This document shows positions 47,234 through 54,993 of a stretch of DNA of 64,000 bases, piece after piece. The DNA comes from JBFWUW01 sp050247075. GTDB lineage: Bacteria; Planctomycetota; Planctomycetia; Pirellulales; JBFWUW01. Location of the stretch: assembly GCA_050247075.1 (NCBI GenBank), contig JBFWUW010000002.1, forward strand, positions 1 through 64,000, in the 5' to 3' direction. Each line of letters starts with the position of its first letter. The first letter of the stretch is position 1. A program made the position numbers and the translations under genes. The notes under the pieces were generated by a model. That model made no database searches, was not told where the DNA came from, and saw only the letters and a list, made by a program, of their open reading frames with translations.

Positions 47234-48910
47234 TTACTCAGGCTCGACTTCCATGAATTCCACCTGCTCCTCTTGCATCGCCTTGCGGAGCTTGCTGAGG
47301 GCACGCGATTCAATCTGCCGAATTCGCTCTTTGGTCACGCCCATTTCCTCGCCAACTTCCTTCAAAGTTAGCGGTTCGTGGCCGCGCTCCAGGCCGAAAC
47401 GGCTGATGATAATCTTTTGCTCGCGCTCGTCAAGCTGCTCTAAAATCCGGCCGACGTGCTCTTCACGCAGTTGCTGCGTGTGCTCCAACTCGTGTTGGTC
47501 GGTGCGGGTATCCGCGGCCGCCGTGAACATGTCGTCCTGCGTCGTGCGGAAACGGTCCCGCCGCTTGTGCTCGTCCGGAATGGTGCGGGCGTAATTCTTC
47601 ATGATCGCCCAACTGGCATAAGTGCTGAACTTATTGCCGCGGGCGTAGTCGAACTTTTCGACCGCGCGAATCAACGACATGTTGCCGTCGCTGACCAGCT
47701 CGAAGAAATTATCGACCGGGGCGACGTGCCGCTTGGCGATCGAAACCACCAACCGCAAGTTAGCGCGGATGATATGGTTCTTGGTCGCCACGGCCTCGTC
47801 GTACAACCGCTCGACCTCGTCCAACACGCTGCTCTTGGCACGCGCCGGATCCATCCCCTCCAGCAACTTGCTGGCCTTGTACTTCAAATAGTTGAACTTG
47901 CGAAACAGGTGGCCTTCTTGCTCGCGTGTGAGCAAGGGCACTTCGTACAGGCTGGCCAAGTAGGGGGGCAAGCCGGCCGGCAAACGCGCCTTCCGCGGAG
48001 CTTCTTCCACCTCGGGCATGGGGCCCATAATGGCCGCTTCAACACCCGCCTTGGAAAACGTGTCGTTGGGGATGAAATCGAGCGGCAAAGACATAATGCG
48101 CAACGCCCGCATTTCGCCAATCACCCGATAAATGCTGGTTTTTGTGCGGCAATAACGCTTGGCCAGCACATCCACGCTGACCTGCCGGTTGTACTGCTGA
48201 AAGATCTTCCGCTTGGTCTCCTCCGACAGCGGACCATGCTGGTCCGGAAATACCGCCAGATCGGGATGGTCGTGGTCGAACTGCTTGAGCGTGTAGCGAA
48301 TCGTCTCCACACTGCGGCTCAACCGCTTGGCCACGCGCTTGGTCACTTCCGCCGGGCAGGCACCAGCGCGGGCCAGCCGCCGCGCCCGCTCGACAATGTC
48401 TTCGCGCTCGTCAGAGCTAAGCTGGCTGAAGCGAGCGCCGCGCTTCACACGGTCCTCGTTGCGGCTGACGAACCGATCGACCGAACTCCGCAAGAAACCC
48501 AAGCGTTTGCGGCCGTCCATCGTAAAACGCCGCCCCACCAGCCCCTGCTGCCGCCAGCGGGCAATCGTCTTGGTCGAGACCTTGAACTGCTTGCTCAATT
48601 CCTCCACCGTCAGAACCTGTTCACCAGCCTGGGCCGCATCCACTTCGGCCGCGTCCGACACGTCTTCCACAAACAGCCGCAGATCGTGCTGGGCTTCGCT
48701 GCCCGTCAGCTTCAGGTGCGGGTACGAATCGGGCCGGAAATCGGTGATGCGATAGCAGAGATAGTCGTAGTTGTAGGTCCGAGCCGGGTCCAACTCGGCC
48801 AACAACGACTCGGCCCGGTTAACCTGGTCGATTTTCTTATCGCGGGGAGCGAACCGGACCTGCTGATCGCGCAGTTCACGGATGACAGGATTCAGATAGT
48901 CGCTATGCAT
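47234..48910 (-). CDS. Sigma-70 family RNA polymerase sigma factor with a long HTH-bearing N-terminal extension
   Basis: A 558-residue protein. The C-terminal half is a sigma-70 core: region 1.2 (about 316-346, LYEVPLLTREQEGHLFRKF), region 2 (375-446, FFELVSDGNMSLIRAVEKFD and FSTYASWAIMKNYART) and region 4 (485-545, LTLKEVGEEMGVTKERIRQI). The stretch between 2 and 4 is only about 40 residues, so region 3 is nearly missing. The first 300 residues are unusual: a MerR/excisionase-like HTH (about 100-150, VEELSKQFKVSTKTIARWRQ) and two further HTH-like segments (about 165-210 and 228-266). ATG start with GAGGAGAGG upstream. Probably a planctomycete alternative or principal-like sigma factor; its regulon is unknown. 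Confidence 0.9.
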   Translation of the reverse strand: MHSDYLNPVIRELRDQQVRFAPRDKKIDQVNRAESLLAELDPARTYNYDYLCYRITDFRPDSYPHLKLTGSEAQHDLRLFVEDVSDAAEVDAAQAGEQVLTVEELSKQFKVSTKTIARWRQQGLVGRRFTMDGRKRLGFLRSSVDRFVSRNEDRVKRGARFSQLSSDEREDIVERARRLARAGACPAEVTKRVAKRLSRSVETIRYTLKQFDHDHPDLAVFPDQHGPLSEETKRKIFQQYNRQVSVDVLAKRYCRTKTSIYRVIGEMRALRIMSLPLDFIPNDTFSKAGVEAAIMGPMPEVEEAPRKARLPAGLPPYLASLYEVPLLTREQEGHLFRKFNYLKYKASKLLEGMDPARAKSSVLDEVERLYDEAVATKNHIIRANLRLVVSIAKRHVAPVDNFFELVSDGNMSLIRAVEKFDYARGNKFSTYASWAIMKNYARTIPDEHKRRDRFRTTQDDMFTAAADTRTDQHELEHTQQLREEHVGRILEQLDEREQKIIISRFGLERGHEPLTLKEVGEEMGVTKERIRQIESRALSKLRKAMQEEQVEFMEVEPE

Positions 48911-48993
48911 GGCAACCTCTCCTCAATCGGCCGCCGGTGTTCCCGCGAGTCCATTCGCCCGGAGGGCCCAATTTTTGAGCCGTCCCACCCCTT

Positions 48994-49010
48994 GTTTGCA
49001 GCCTGCAAAC
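48994..49010. promoter_or_regulatory. Perfect 17-base palindrome in the sigma-factor leader
   Basis: GTTTGCAG and CTGCAAAC flank a single C. It lies at about +8 to +24 of the transcript predicted from the promoter at 49025-49053, a common place for a repressor operator. Confidence 0.45.
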
Positions 49011-49024
49011 CGTTGTGGAACAGC

Positions 49025-49053
49025 AAATTAACAGAAAAAGACGCAACTTTCAA
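49025..49053 (-). promoter_or_regulatory. Promoter of the sigma-factor gene
   Basis: On the minus strand TTGAAA (49048-49053) and TAATTT (49025-49030) have a 17-base spacer in a locally AT-rich stretch. Confidence 0.4.
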
Positions 49054-49087
49054 ACAACTTACCAATTCGTCACATCTGCTCACTCAC

Positions 49088-49112
49088 TTTGTAGGAGGCG
49101 TTTCTAACGCCG
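49088..49112 (+). repeat. GTAG-headed REP-like hairpin
   Basis: Head TGTAGGA, stem GGCGTT/AACGCC with loop TCT, tail GAT. The stem differs from the GGCGAT/ATCGCC copies by a paired change. Confidence 0.7.
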
Positions 49113-49438
49113 ATATGCAACTCGTAAACAAACACCTGGACATAAGTACGTATTTCAGAGGCGGGTGGCCGACGAAAAGTTCACGATAATTCGATTTTTG
49201 GGTTGTCTGGCAAACTTCTGCTGAATACACGCCCTGCTTCATGTTTTCCCTATCCGTTGCAGGTCAAACGCTTTGCGGTCCCCACCCATCGCGGGCTATT
49301 AGTCCCATCAGGGGGGAACGCCTAACGGCGTCTTCGATTCAACTCCTACCACCGTCCAGGACGATGCCATCCTTATATTCGTTGCGAACCCGCCCAAGCT
49401 TTCCCGGAATCAACCGATAAGTCGAGGAAATGCATAAC

Positions 49439-50803
49439 ATGACCAAGATTCTTTCGCGTTTGGCGGCCTTGGCACTTATCTGCCTGCTAAATCCGTGCCT
49501 TGGCACGTCGCGGGCAGACGATTTACTCGATTTAAGCAGTAAGGCCACTGTCGGCCAGATGTTGCGCGTTGTGGCCCGGCTGGAAGTCCAAGGCGGCCTC
49601 TCCGTGCAGCAAGGCGAAAAGCTACAAAACCTGAATTTGGGTGTAGCGGGCCAACTTCGCTATGACGAACGACTTCTGGCGATGGAAGGGCTGCAACGCC
49701 GGTCGGTGCGGCATTACGAGCAGGCCGCCGCGGCCATCCAGATTGACCGCGCAAAGATCAATCCCGCCTTGCGCGAGGAATGCCAACTTGTCGGCGCCGA
49801 TTTCGACGGCACTGCCTTAACGCTGTTCGGCCCGCGTACACCGCTGGCCCGGGACGAACTCGATTTGATCGACTTCCCCGGCTCCACCTTGCTGCTCGAC
49901 GGCCTGCTTCCTACAGAGGGAGTCAAACGGGGCGCATCCTGGCAACATACGGACGCCATCTGGTGCGGCTTGCTGCGGCTAGACGCGGTCGCCGCCAACG
50001 ATGTCACTAGCCGCCTGGTGGAAGTCGTCAGCGGCAAGACGGCCAAGGTCGAGCTGGCCGGCCACGTGGATGGCGCGGTGGATGGCGTGACGACCGAAAT
50101 CGACGTCACCGGCAGCTACCTCTACGACCTGGCCTTGCGGCAAATCACCGTCTTTCATCTCAAGATCAAGGAAAAGCGTTCCATCAGCCCCATCGGGCCG
50201 GGCCTGGACGTGACGGCCAATCTGCATCTGGAAATCTCGCCCCTGCCCTCCTCGGCGGCCCTGACCGACGAAGCCCTGAAGGACTTGCCCCTGGAACTAG
50301 CCACGGCGGGCCGCGACCTGGCGTACCAATCGTCCGATAGCAACTTCCGCTGCTTGCATCCTCGCTCCTGGCATGTGATGGACGAGCGGCCGGAGATGAC
50401 GGTCCTGCGGATGGTCGATCGGGGCGAACTCGTCGCGCAGTGCAACATCGCCACCCCCCCCACATCCAAGAGCAGCGATCCCCCCTCGCTGGAAAAGTTC
50501 CAGCGCGAGGTGCAACAGGCACTAGGCAAAAACTTCGGCCAGTTCGTCCAAGTCGCCTCTTCGACCAGCCCCCGCGGCTACGTCATTCTGCATCTAGTCG
50601 CGGTCGGTCAAGTCTCGGAGCTGCCCATCGAATGGCACTATTACCTAGTGGCCGACCGCCACGGCCGGCAAGCCATGCTGGCCTTCACCCTGGAGCAAAA
50701 GCTGGCCGAGCGCCTGGCCGAAACCGACCAGGAAATCGTCGGCAGCCTGGAGTTCCTACCCCCCCCCGCCAAAGCCGCCACCCTGCCGACAACCACCAAG
50801 TAG
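49439..50803 (+). CDS. Exported protein of unknown function
   Basis: A 454-residue protein. I prefer the ATG at 49439 (GAGG about 11 bases upstream) over one three codons earlier that is too close to it. A signal peptide (about 1-27, ending LGTSRA-DD) is followed by a long soluble region without membrane helices. Recognisable features are few: a helical N-terminal part (QMLRVVARLEVQGGLSVQQGEK), a beta-rich middle with VELAGHVDGAVDGVTTEIDVTG split by turns, and a C-terminal alpha+beta domain (WHVMDERPEMTVLRM, EWHYYLVADRHGRQAMLAF). No family is recognised; similar proteins may be planctomycete-specific. It lies alone between two large intergenic regions. Confidence 0.75.
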   Translation: MTKILSRLAALALICLLNPCLGTSRADDLLDLSSKATVGQMLRVVARLEVQGGLSVQQGEKLQNLNLGVAGQLRYDERLLAMEGLQRRSVRHYEQAAAAIQIDRAKINPALREECQLVGADFDGTALTLFGPRTPLARDELDLIDFPGSTLLLDGLLPTEGVKRGASWQHTDAIWCGLLRLDAVAANDVTSRLVEVVSGKTAKVELAGHVDGAVDGVTTEIDVTGSYLYDLALRQITVFHLKIKEKRSISPIGPGLDVTANLHLEISPLPSSAALTDEALKDLPLELATAGRDLAYQSSDSNFRCLHPRSWHVMDERPEMTVLRMVDRGELVAQCNIATPPTSKSSDPPSLEKFQREVQQALGKNFGQFVQVASSTSPRGYVILHLVAVGQVSELPIEWHYYLVADRHGRQAMLAFTLEQKLAERLAETDQEIVGSLEFLPPPAKAATLPTTTK

Positions 50804-51155
50804 GTTACGCCGGCCGGGCGGACCCTGGCGGCGGATAAGACCACTCCCATTCAATCAACCCAACGGGCCTTTTCCGCCACGACTACACCCCTACGAATGG
50901 CCCGCCAACTCCACGCCCCGTCCGGCAGACGCGGGCTAATAGCAACTTCCCGTGCGCCGCGAATCGCCTAATGCCCTCCGCGCCGCCACCCGGAGAGCCA
51001 GTATCCGCACATGAATGAGCGACGAACGATCGTCGCAAGCCTCCCCGCGCGAGGGCGCCCCTTGGCGGAGCGCTGCGTGACGGTCGGTAATTCACCGTCC
51101 CGCGGCGGGGATGTCCCATGGAAACGCTCTTAAAATAAAATACATAAATTATTAC

Positions 51156-51183
51156 TTGAAAAACATTTTTTATTTATTACTAT
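51156..51183 (+). promoter_or_regulatory. Strong AT-rich promoter upstream of a structured segment
   Basis: TTGAAA (51156-51161) and TACTAT (51178-51183) are separated by 16 bases, inside an AT-rich stretch that could act as an UP element. The predicted start is about 51190. Confidence 0.5.
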
Positions 51184-51189
51184 AACCAG

Positions 51190-51238
51190 CGGCTTCGCGC
51201 GCCGACGTGGCTTTTGCACGTCCACAATTCGCGAAGCC
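51190..51238 (+). ncRNA. Candidate structured small RNA (5' part)
   Basis: GGCTTCGCG (51191-51199) pairs perfectly with CGCGAAGCC (51230-51238). Inside it GACGTG (51204-51209) pairs with CACGTC (51217-51222) around a 7-base loop. The outer stem begins at the predicted transcription start. No terminator is evident just after it, so the RNA's end is unknown, and it might instead be the leader of the hydrolase gene at 51883. Confidence 0.35.
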
Positions 51239-51353
51239 CCCAAACCGCCCAGGTGTCGTCGGTTGCCGCGTGCTCGAACAGCATGGCCGTGGCGGCTGGC
51301 GCAGCGGGCGAGTCCTTGATGAACGGCTATCGCGGCCGGCTGGATGGCAGTCT

Positions 51354-51378
51354 TGTAGGAGGCGATTCCATCGCCGAT
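51354..51378 (+). repeat. GTAG-headed REP-like hairpin
   Basis: Consensus copy: head TGTAGGA, stem GGCGAT/ATCGCC with loop TCC, tail GAT. Confidence 0.75.
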
Positions 51379-51622
51379 TTCTACGCCATCCGGTATGTGC
51401 CGCGGCGCCTGACTAAATTTTTAAAACGCGATCCCCTCGCGAGGCGCTATCGGTACGCGCATCCGGCACCGGCCGCCATGCACCTGTACTACCTCGACTA
51501 CTACCCCCGTATTGGAACAGGTAACGTGGAACAGGAAACACCCCCCCCCCAAGGGAACTGGAACAGGTAGCACGGGTTCAGCCGGCACAAAACCCGCGTT
51601 TTCACGGCAAAACATGGATTTC

Positions 51623-51657
51623 GCTACCTCGACCAGTCCGTGAATGGTCGAGGTAGC
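51623..51657. repeat. Perfect 13-base inverted repeat
   Basis: GCTACCTCGACCA (51623-51635) and its exact complement (51645-51657) flank a 9-base loop. It is followed directly by one of the TGGAACAGG copies. There is no T run, so it is not a typical terminator. Confidence 0.7.
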
Positions 51658-51882
51658 GTGGAACAGGAAGCCATCGGGCGCGACCGCAGCAACATGGCTC
51701 CCGCCATGTTTGCTGGAAACTGTTGCGACGGTCCAAGCCCGGCAGCCGCACCCCGCATGGAAAGCCACTCGCGCATCAAGCCAGCAAAGCAGGAGCATTG
51801 CGGCTACGCTTGCCCGCGACTCCGTGCGCAAGTACGGTAAGCTGCCGGGGCGATTGTTCTCTGTCCGGCCGAGCTCACACTT

Positions 51883-53961
51883 ATGCGCGCCCCGCTTGCC
51901 TTGCTCACTTGCCACTTCCTCGCGGTGTTGCTGATGGGCCATCCTCTCCACGCTATCGAACCAGCCTACCCCGTACGGATCGATCGCCATGTCCGCATCC
52001 CCATGCGCGACGGGCTGACCCTTTCCGCCGATCTGATTCGGCCCGACGAGGAAGGGGAGTTTCCCGTCGTCGTGGAATATCACCCCTACCGCAAGGATGA
52101 TGTCTCGCGCGGCGGGCACGATGTCCATTGGTATCTGGCCGAACGCGGGTTCATCGGCGTGCGGCTGGACGTGCGCGGCACGGGCGGATCGGACGGCATC
52201 AATACCGATGAGTATGTGCGGCAAGAGCAAGAAGACGGCTACGACGCGGTCGAATGGCTGGCCGAGCAAGGCTTTTGCAATGGCTGCGTCGGCATGTTTG
52301 GCACGTCGTATGGCGGATTCACCTGCCTGCAAGTCGCCATGAACCGGCCGCCCCACTTGAAGGCCATCGTGCCGATGTACGCCACCGACGACCGCTACAG
52401 CGACGACTGCCACTACTCGCCCGGCGGCAACATGCGAATGTACTACGACGTCGGCACTTACGGCGGCAACATGGTCGCCATGAACGCCCTGCCGCCGCTG
52501 CCCGAGTTGGCCGGGCCCGGCTGGGCCGAGCAATGGAAGCAGCGGCTGGAGAAGAACGAGCCCTACCTGTTGAAGTGGATGCACCACCAGACCGACGGGC
52601 CGTACTGGCGCGGAGCCTCGCTACGGCCCGACTACGCCCGGATTGAATGCCCCACCTATCTCATTGCCGGCTGGCGCGACGGATACGTCAACGCCATGTT
52701 GCGGACGCACGACAAGCTGGCTTGCCCCAAAAAACTGCTGATTGGCCCCTGGGTCCATAACCGGCCCAACACCTCCACGCCCGGCCCGCGGGTGGACTAT
52801 ATCCACGAAATGGCCGAGTTCTTCGACGCCACCCTGCGCAAAGTGCCACGGGAACTGCCCGGCCCGCCGGTCAAGGTTTACATGCAGCACTACGCGCCGC
52901 CGCGGCGAACGATCGAAGAGACGCCCGGTGTCTGGCGAGATTCCCACACCTTGGCCAGTCGTGGCGATACGCAGCGCACCTTTCTGCTGGCCAGCAATGG
53001 CCAGCTTGTGCCGCCGGGTGAAAAACGGACGGCACCCGGCTCGATCGAGTTCCGCTACGAACCGACGGTCGGCGTGCAAAACGGCTATTGGTCGGCGGGG
53101 GGAATCTCGTTCTATCTGGCCGACGACCAACGGGCCGACGAGGCCCACTCGCTGGTCTTCACCACCGAACCGTTCGACAACGACGTGCCGTTATTGGGTT
53201 GGCCCGAGGTCGTGCTGCACGCCTCGTCGTCGGCCCCGGTGGCAACCTTTGTGGCCAAGCTGGCCGACGTGGCCCCCGATGGCCAATCGGCCTTGATCAC
53301 CGACGGCTCGCTCAACGGAACGCGGCGGAACTCACTCTCCAAACCGGCCGACATGCAGCCGGGCGAGGTGTACGAACTGAACATCCCCATGCAGCCGACG
53401 GGCTGGGTCATTCCGGCCGGCCACCGGTTGCGGCTGGCGATTAGCGGCTCGGACTTTCCCAATTTGTGGCCCACGCCGCTAGCCACCACGAACCGCATTT
53501 ATCACGGCGGCCTGCGGGTCTCTCGCGTCACACTGCCGATCGCCGGCGATACGGAACTGGCCGCGACCGGTTTTGCGCCTCCGCCCGCCCTAATGCGGTT
53601 TGGCGCGTCGTATGGCGAACCGGCGGCCCAACAGACGATCGTCGATCAGATCGCCGGCACGGTCACCATCTTCAACCGCCGCGCCGGCCGCACGGTATTG
53701 GAGGACAACCTGGGCACGCTATCCAGCGAGAGTAGTTTTCGCTGCGCGGCCTCAACCAGCAACCCGGCGCAGGCCAGCATCGTCGGCACGCATCGCTACA
53801 GCATCGAGCGCGAGGACGGCCGCTACGACGTAACGGGCGAGAGTTCCATCCGCGCCACGGCGGACACCTTCCACATCGTGATCGACCTGACCGTAACGCG
53901 CAATGGCCGGCCCTTCTTCCAGAAGCAATGGACCGCCAGCGAACCGCGCAACAAACTGTAG
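51883..53961 (+). CDS. Exported CocE/NonD-family hydrolase (X-Pro dipeptidyl-peptidase S15-like)
   Basis: A 692-residue protein with a signal peptide (about 1-24, ending GHPLHA-IE). The alpha/beta hydrolase domain has nucleophile Ser142 in GMFGTSYGGFTC, likely Asp266 in AGWRDGYVN and His292 in GPWVHNRP. A C-terminal jelly-roll domain (about 380-560) contains PLLGWPEVVLHASSSA and IPAGHRLRLAISGSDFPN, typical of PepX_C. Beyond about 560 is an extra domain of about 130 residues (QQTIVDQIAGTVTIFNRRAG, then HRYSIEREDGRYDVTGE). Family members hydrolyse cocaine esters, glutaryl-cephalosporins or X-Pro peptides; the substrate here cannot be inferred. Confidence 0.9.
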   Translation: MRAPLALLTCHFLAVLLMGHPLHAIEPAYPVRIDRHVRIPMRDGLTLSADLIRPDEEGEFPVVVEYHPYRKDDVSRGGHDVHWYLAERGFIGVRLDVRGTGGSDGINTDEYVRQEQEDGYDAVEWLAEQGFCNGCVGMFGTSYGGFTCLQVAMNRPPHLKAIVPMYATDDRYSDDCHYSPGGNMRMYYDVGTYGGNMVAMNALPPLPELAGPGWAEQWKQRLEKNEPYLLKWMHHQTDGPYWRGASLRPDYARIECPTYLIAGWRDGYVNAMLRTHDKLACPKKLLIGPWVHNRPNTSTPGPRVDYIHEMAEFFDATLRKVPRELPGPPVKVYMQHYAPPRRTIEETPGVWRDSHTLASRGDTQRTFLLASNGQLVPPGEKRTAPGSIEFRYEPTVGVQNGYWSAGGISFYLADDQRADEAHSLVFTTEPFDNDVPLLGWPEVVLHASSSAPVATFVAKLADVAPDGQSALITDGSLNGTRRNSLSKPADMQPGEVYELNIPMQPTGWVIPAGHRLRLAISGSDFPNLWPTPLATTNRIYHGGLRVSRVTLPIAGDTELAATGFAPPPALMRFGASYGEPAAQQTIVDQIAGTVTIFNRRAGRTVLEDNLGTLSSESSFRCAASTSNPAQASIVGTHRYSIEREDGRYDVTGESSIRATADTFHIVIDLTVTRNGRPFFQKQWTASEPRNKL

Positions 53962-53967
53962 ACGGCA

Positions 53968-53986
53968 CTCCCTCTCCCAGAGGGAG
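53968..53986. terminator. Short hairpin between convergent genes
   Basis: CTCCCTC (53968-53974) pairs with GAGGGAG (53980-53986) around a 5-base loop, between the hydrolase and the LutA-like gene. There is no T run on either side, so terminator activity is uncertain; it belongs to the CCCTCTCC hairpin type. Confidence 0.3.
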
Positions 53987-54002
53987 AGCGAGACCGCTCT
54001 CC

Positions 54003-54719
54003 TCACCGCCGGTCTAGCAATTCGGCGATATGCAAGACCTCCACCGGTTTGTCCTCGCGATGCAGACGGCCGCCGATGTTCATCAGGCAGCCGGCGTCGG
54101 TGGAAACCACGGCATCCGCACCCGTCGCCACGATGCAGCGTACCTTGTCCTTGACCATCGCCCCCGACACCTGTGGGTAACGAACCGAGAACGATCCGCC
54201 AAAACCGCAGCACTGGTCTTGATGGTGCAGCGGCACCAGCGTGGCCCCGGAGACATGTTGAATGAGCGTTTCCACCTCCCCCGCCAGTCCCAGGCCGCGC
54301 AGATGGCAAGCGTAGTGGTAGGCGATTTTGCCTTCGTACCTGGCCCCCACGTCGGTCACGCCTAATTTGTGAACCAGAAATTCCGCCAGTTCGTAAGTGC
54401 GGCTGGCCAAATCCAGGGCCCGCGGATGCCACTCGGCATCGCCTTCCAACAAGTGCGGGTACTCATGCTTCACCATGGCGGCGCACGAGCCCGATGGCAC
54501 CACCACCAGATCGTTGCCGGCAAAGACGCGCAGCGTATGCCGGGCCTGTTCGCGTGCCAGGTCGGCAAAGCCGCTGTTAAAGTGCGGCTGGCCGCAGCAA
54601 GTTTGGTCACCAGGAAAGTCAACTTCGTGCCCCAACCGCCGCAGCAACCGCACGGTCGCCTGGCCGGTGGAAGGGCGCAACACATCGCCCAGGCAAGTAA
54701 TCATCAGCGAGATTTTCAT
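54003..54719 (-). CDS. LutA/YkgE-like (Fe-S)-binding protein with two CCG domains
   Basis: A 238-residue protein from the ATG at 54719; a longer frame upstream is only read-through of REP repeats. Two cysteine-rich CCG domains: TCLGD with QTCCGQPHFNSG in the first, and YHYACHLRG with DQCCGFGGSFSVRYP in the second, plus a C-terminal DAGCLMNIGGRLHRE. The family is the small Fe-S subunit of the lactate dehydrogenase LutABC and resembles the CCG subunit of heterodisulfide reductase and glycolate oxidase GlcF. LutB and LutC are not in the neighbourhood, so its partners must be encoded elsewhere. Confidence 0.92.
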   Translation of the reverse strand: MKISLMITCLGDVLRPSTGQATVRLLRRLGHEVDFPGDQTCCGQPHFNSGFADLAREQARHTLRVFAGNDLVVVPSGSCAAMVKHEYPHLLEGDAEWHPRALDLASRTYELAEFLVHKLGVTDVGARYEGKIAYHYACHLRGLGLAGEVETLIQHVSGATLVPLHHQDQCCGFGGSFSVRYPQVSGAMVKDKVRCIVATGADAVVSTDAGCLMNIGGRLHREDKPVEVLHIAELLDRR

Positions 54720-54751
54720 GCCCGGCATTGTAGCCAGCAGCCACCCGCGAC

Positions 54752-54907
54752 TGTAGGAGGCGATTCCATCGCCGATTTGTAGGAGGCGATTCCAACGCCA
54801 ACACCCCCTCTCCCGGTACTCCGGGAGAGGGAGACTGTAGGATGCGTTTCCAACGCCGAAAGGGGCGGTACCGCGCATGGCTATCGGCGATGGAATCGCC
54901 TCCTACA
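54752..54907. repeat. Cluster of four GTAG-headed REP-like elements
   Basis: Plus-strand copies at 54752-54776 (stem GGCGAT/ATCGCC), 54778-54802 (GGCGAT/AACGCC, one mismatched pair) and 54836-54860 (GCGTT/AACGC), and a minus-strand copy at 54883-54907. Together they fill most of the divergent region between the LutA-like and dimethylformamidase-like genes. Confidence 0.75.
54806..54831. repeat. CCCTCTCC-type hairpin, copy 1
   Basis: CCCTCTCCCGG (54806-54816) pairs perfectly with 54821-54831 around a TACT loop. The identical unit recurs at 56638-56663. Confidence 0.7.
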
Positions 54908-54993
54908 GTTCGCCGAACCGGTTTGCACCCGTGACCGCATCTGGCAGAATAGGCCCCTCAAGCTGGCTTTGTTTCGCACCTGGAGTTATTGCA

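Larger units (their letters stand above)
48911..49438. other. Divergent intergenic region upstream of the sigma-factor gene
   Basis: 528 bases. It holds the sigma-factor promoter and its palindrome, a GTAG-headed REP copy, and a small hairpin (ACGCC/GGCGT, near 49320-49333). No gene is seen. Confidence 0.5.
50804..51882. other. Long intergenic region with AT-rich promoter, hairpins and repeats
   Basis: 1079 bases without a convincing gene. Contents: hairpin GCGACGA/TCGTCGC (51019-51036); a 55-base AT-only island (51131-51185) with a near-consensus promoter; a structured segment (51190-51238); a REP copy (51354-51378); four copies of TGGAACAGG (starting 51513, 51527, 51559 and 51659); and a perfect 13-base hairpin (51623-51657). 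Frames on either strand here are not protein-like. Confidence 0.55.

Noticed and set aside
51131..51185. AT-rich island as a replication origin
   Set aside because: No DnaA-box cluster (TTATNCACA-like) and no dnaA, dnaN or parAB genes nearby; promoter geometry explains it better.
51421..52587. Long minus-strand frame of 388 codons upstream of and across the CocE-type gene
   Set aside because: It is antisense to the hydrolase gene in its right part and reads through the repeats and hairpin in its left part. Its His/Val-rich composition is typical of the reverse of GC-rich codons.
54720..54878. N-terminal extension of the LutA-like protein
   Set aside because: The extra 53 residues are translated REP repeats; the family starts at the Met encoded at 54717-54719.
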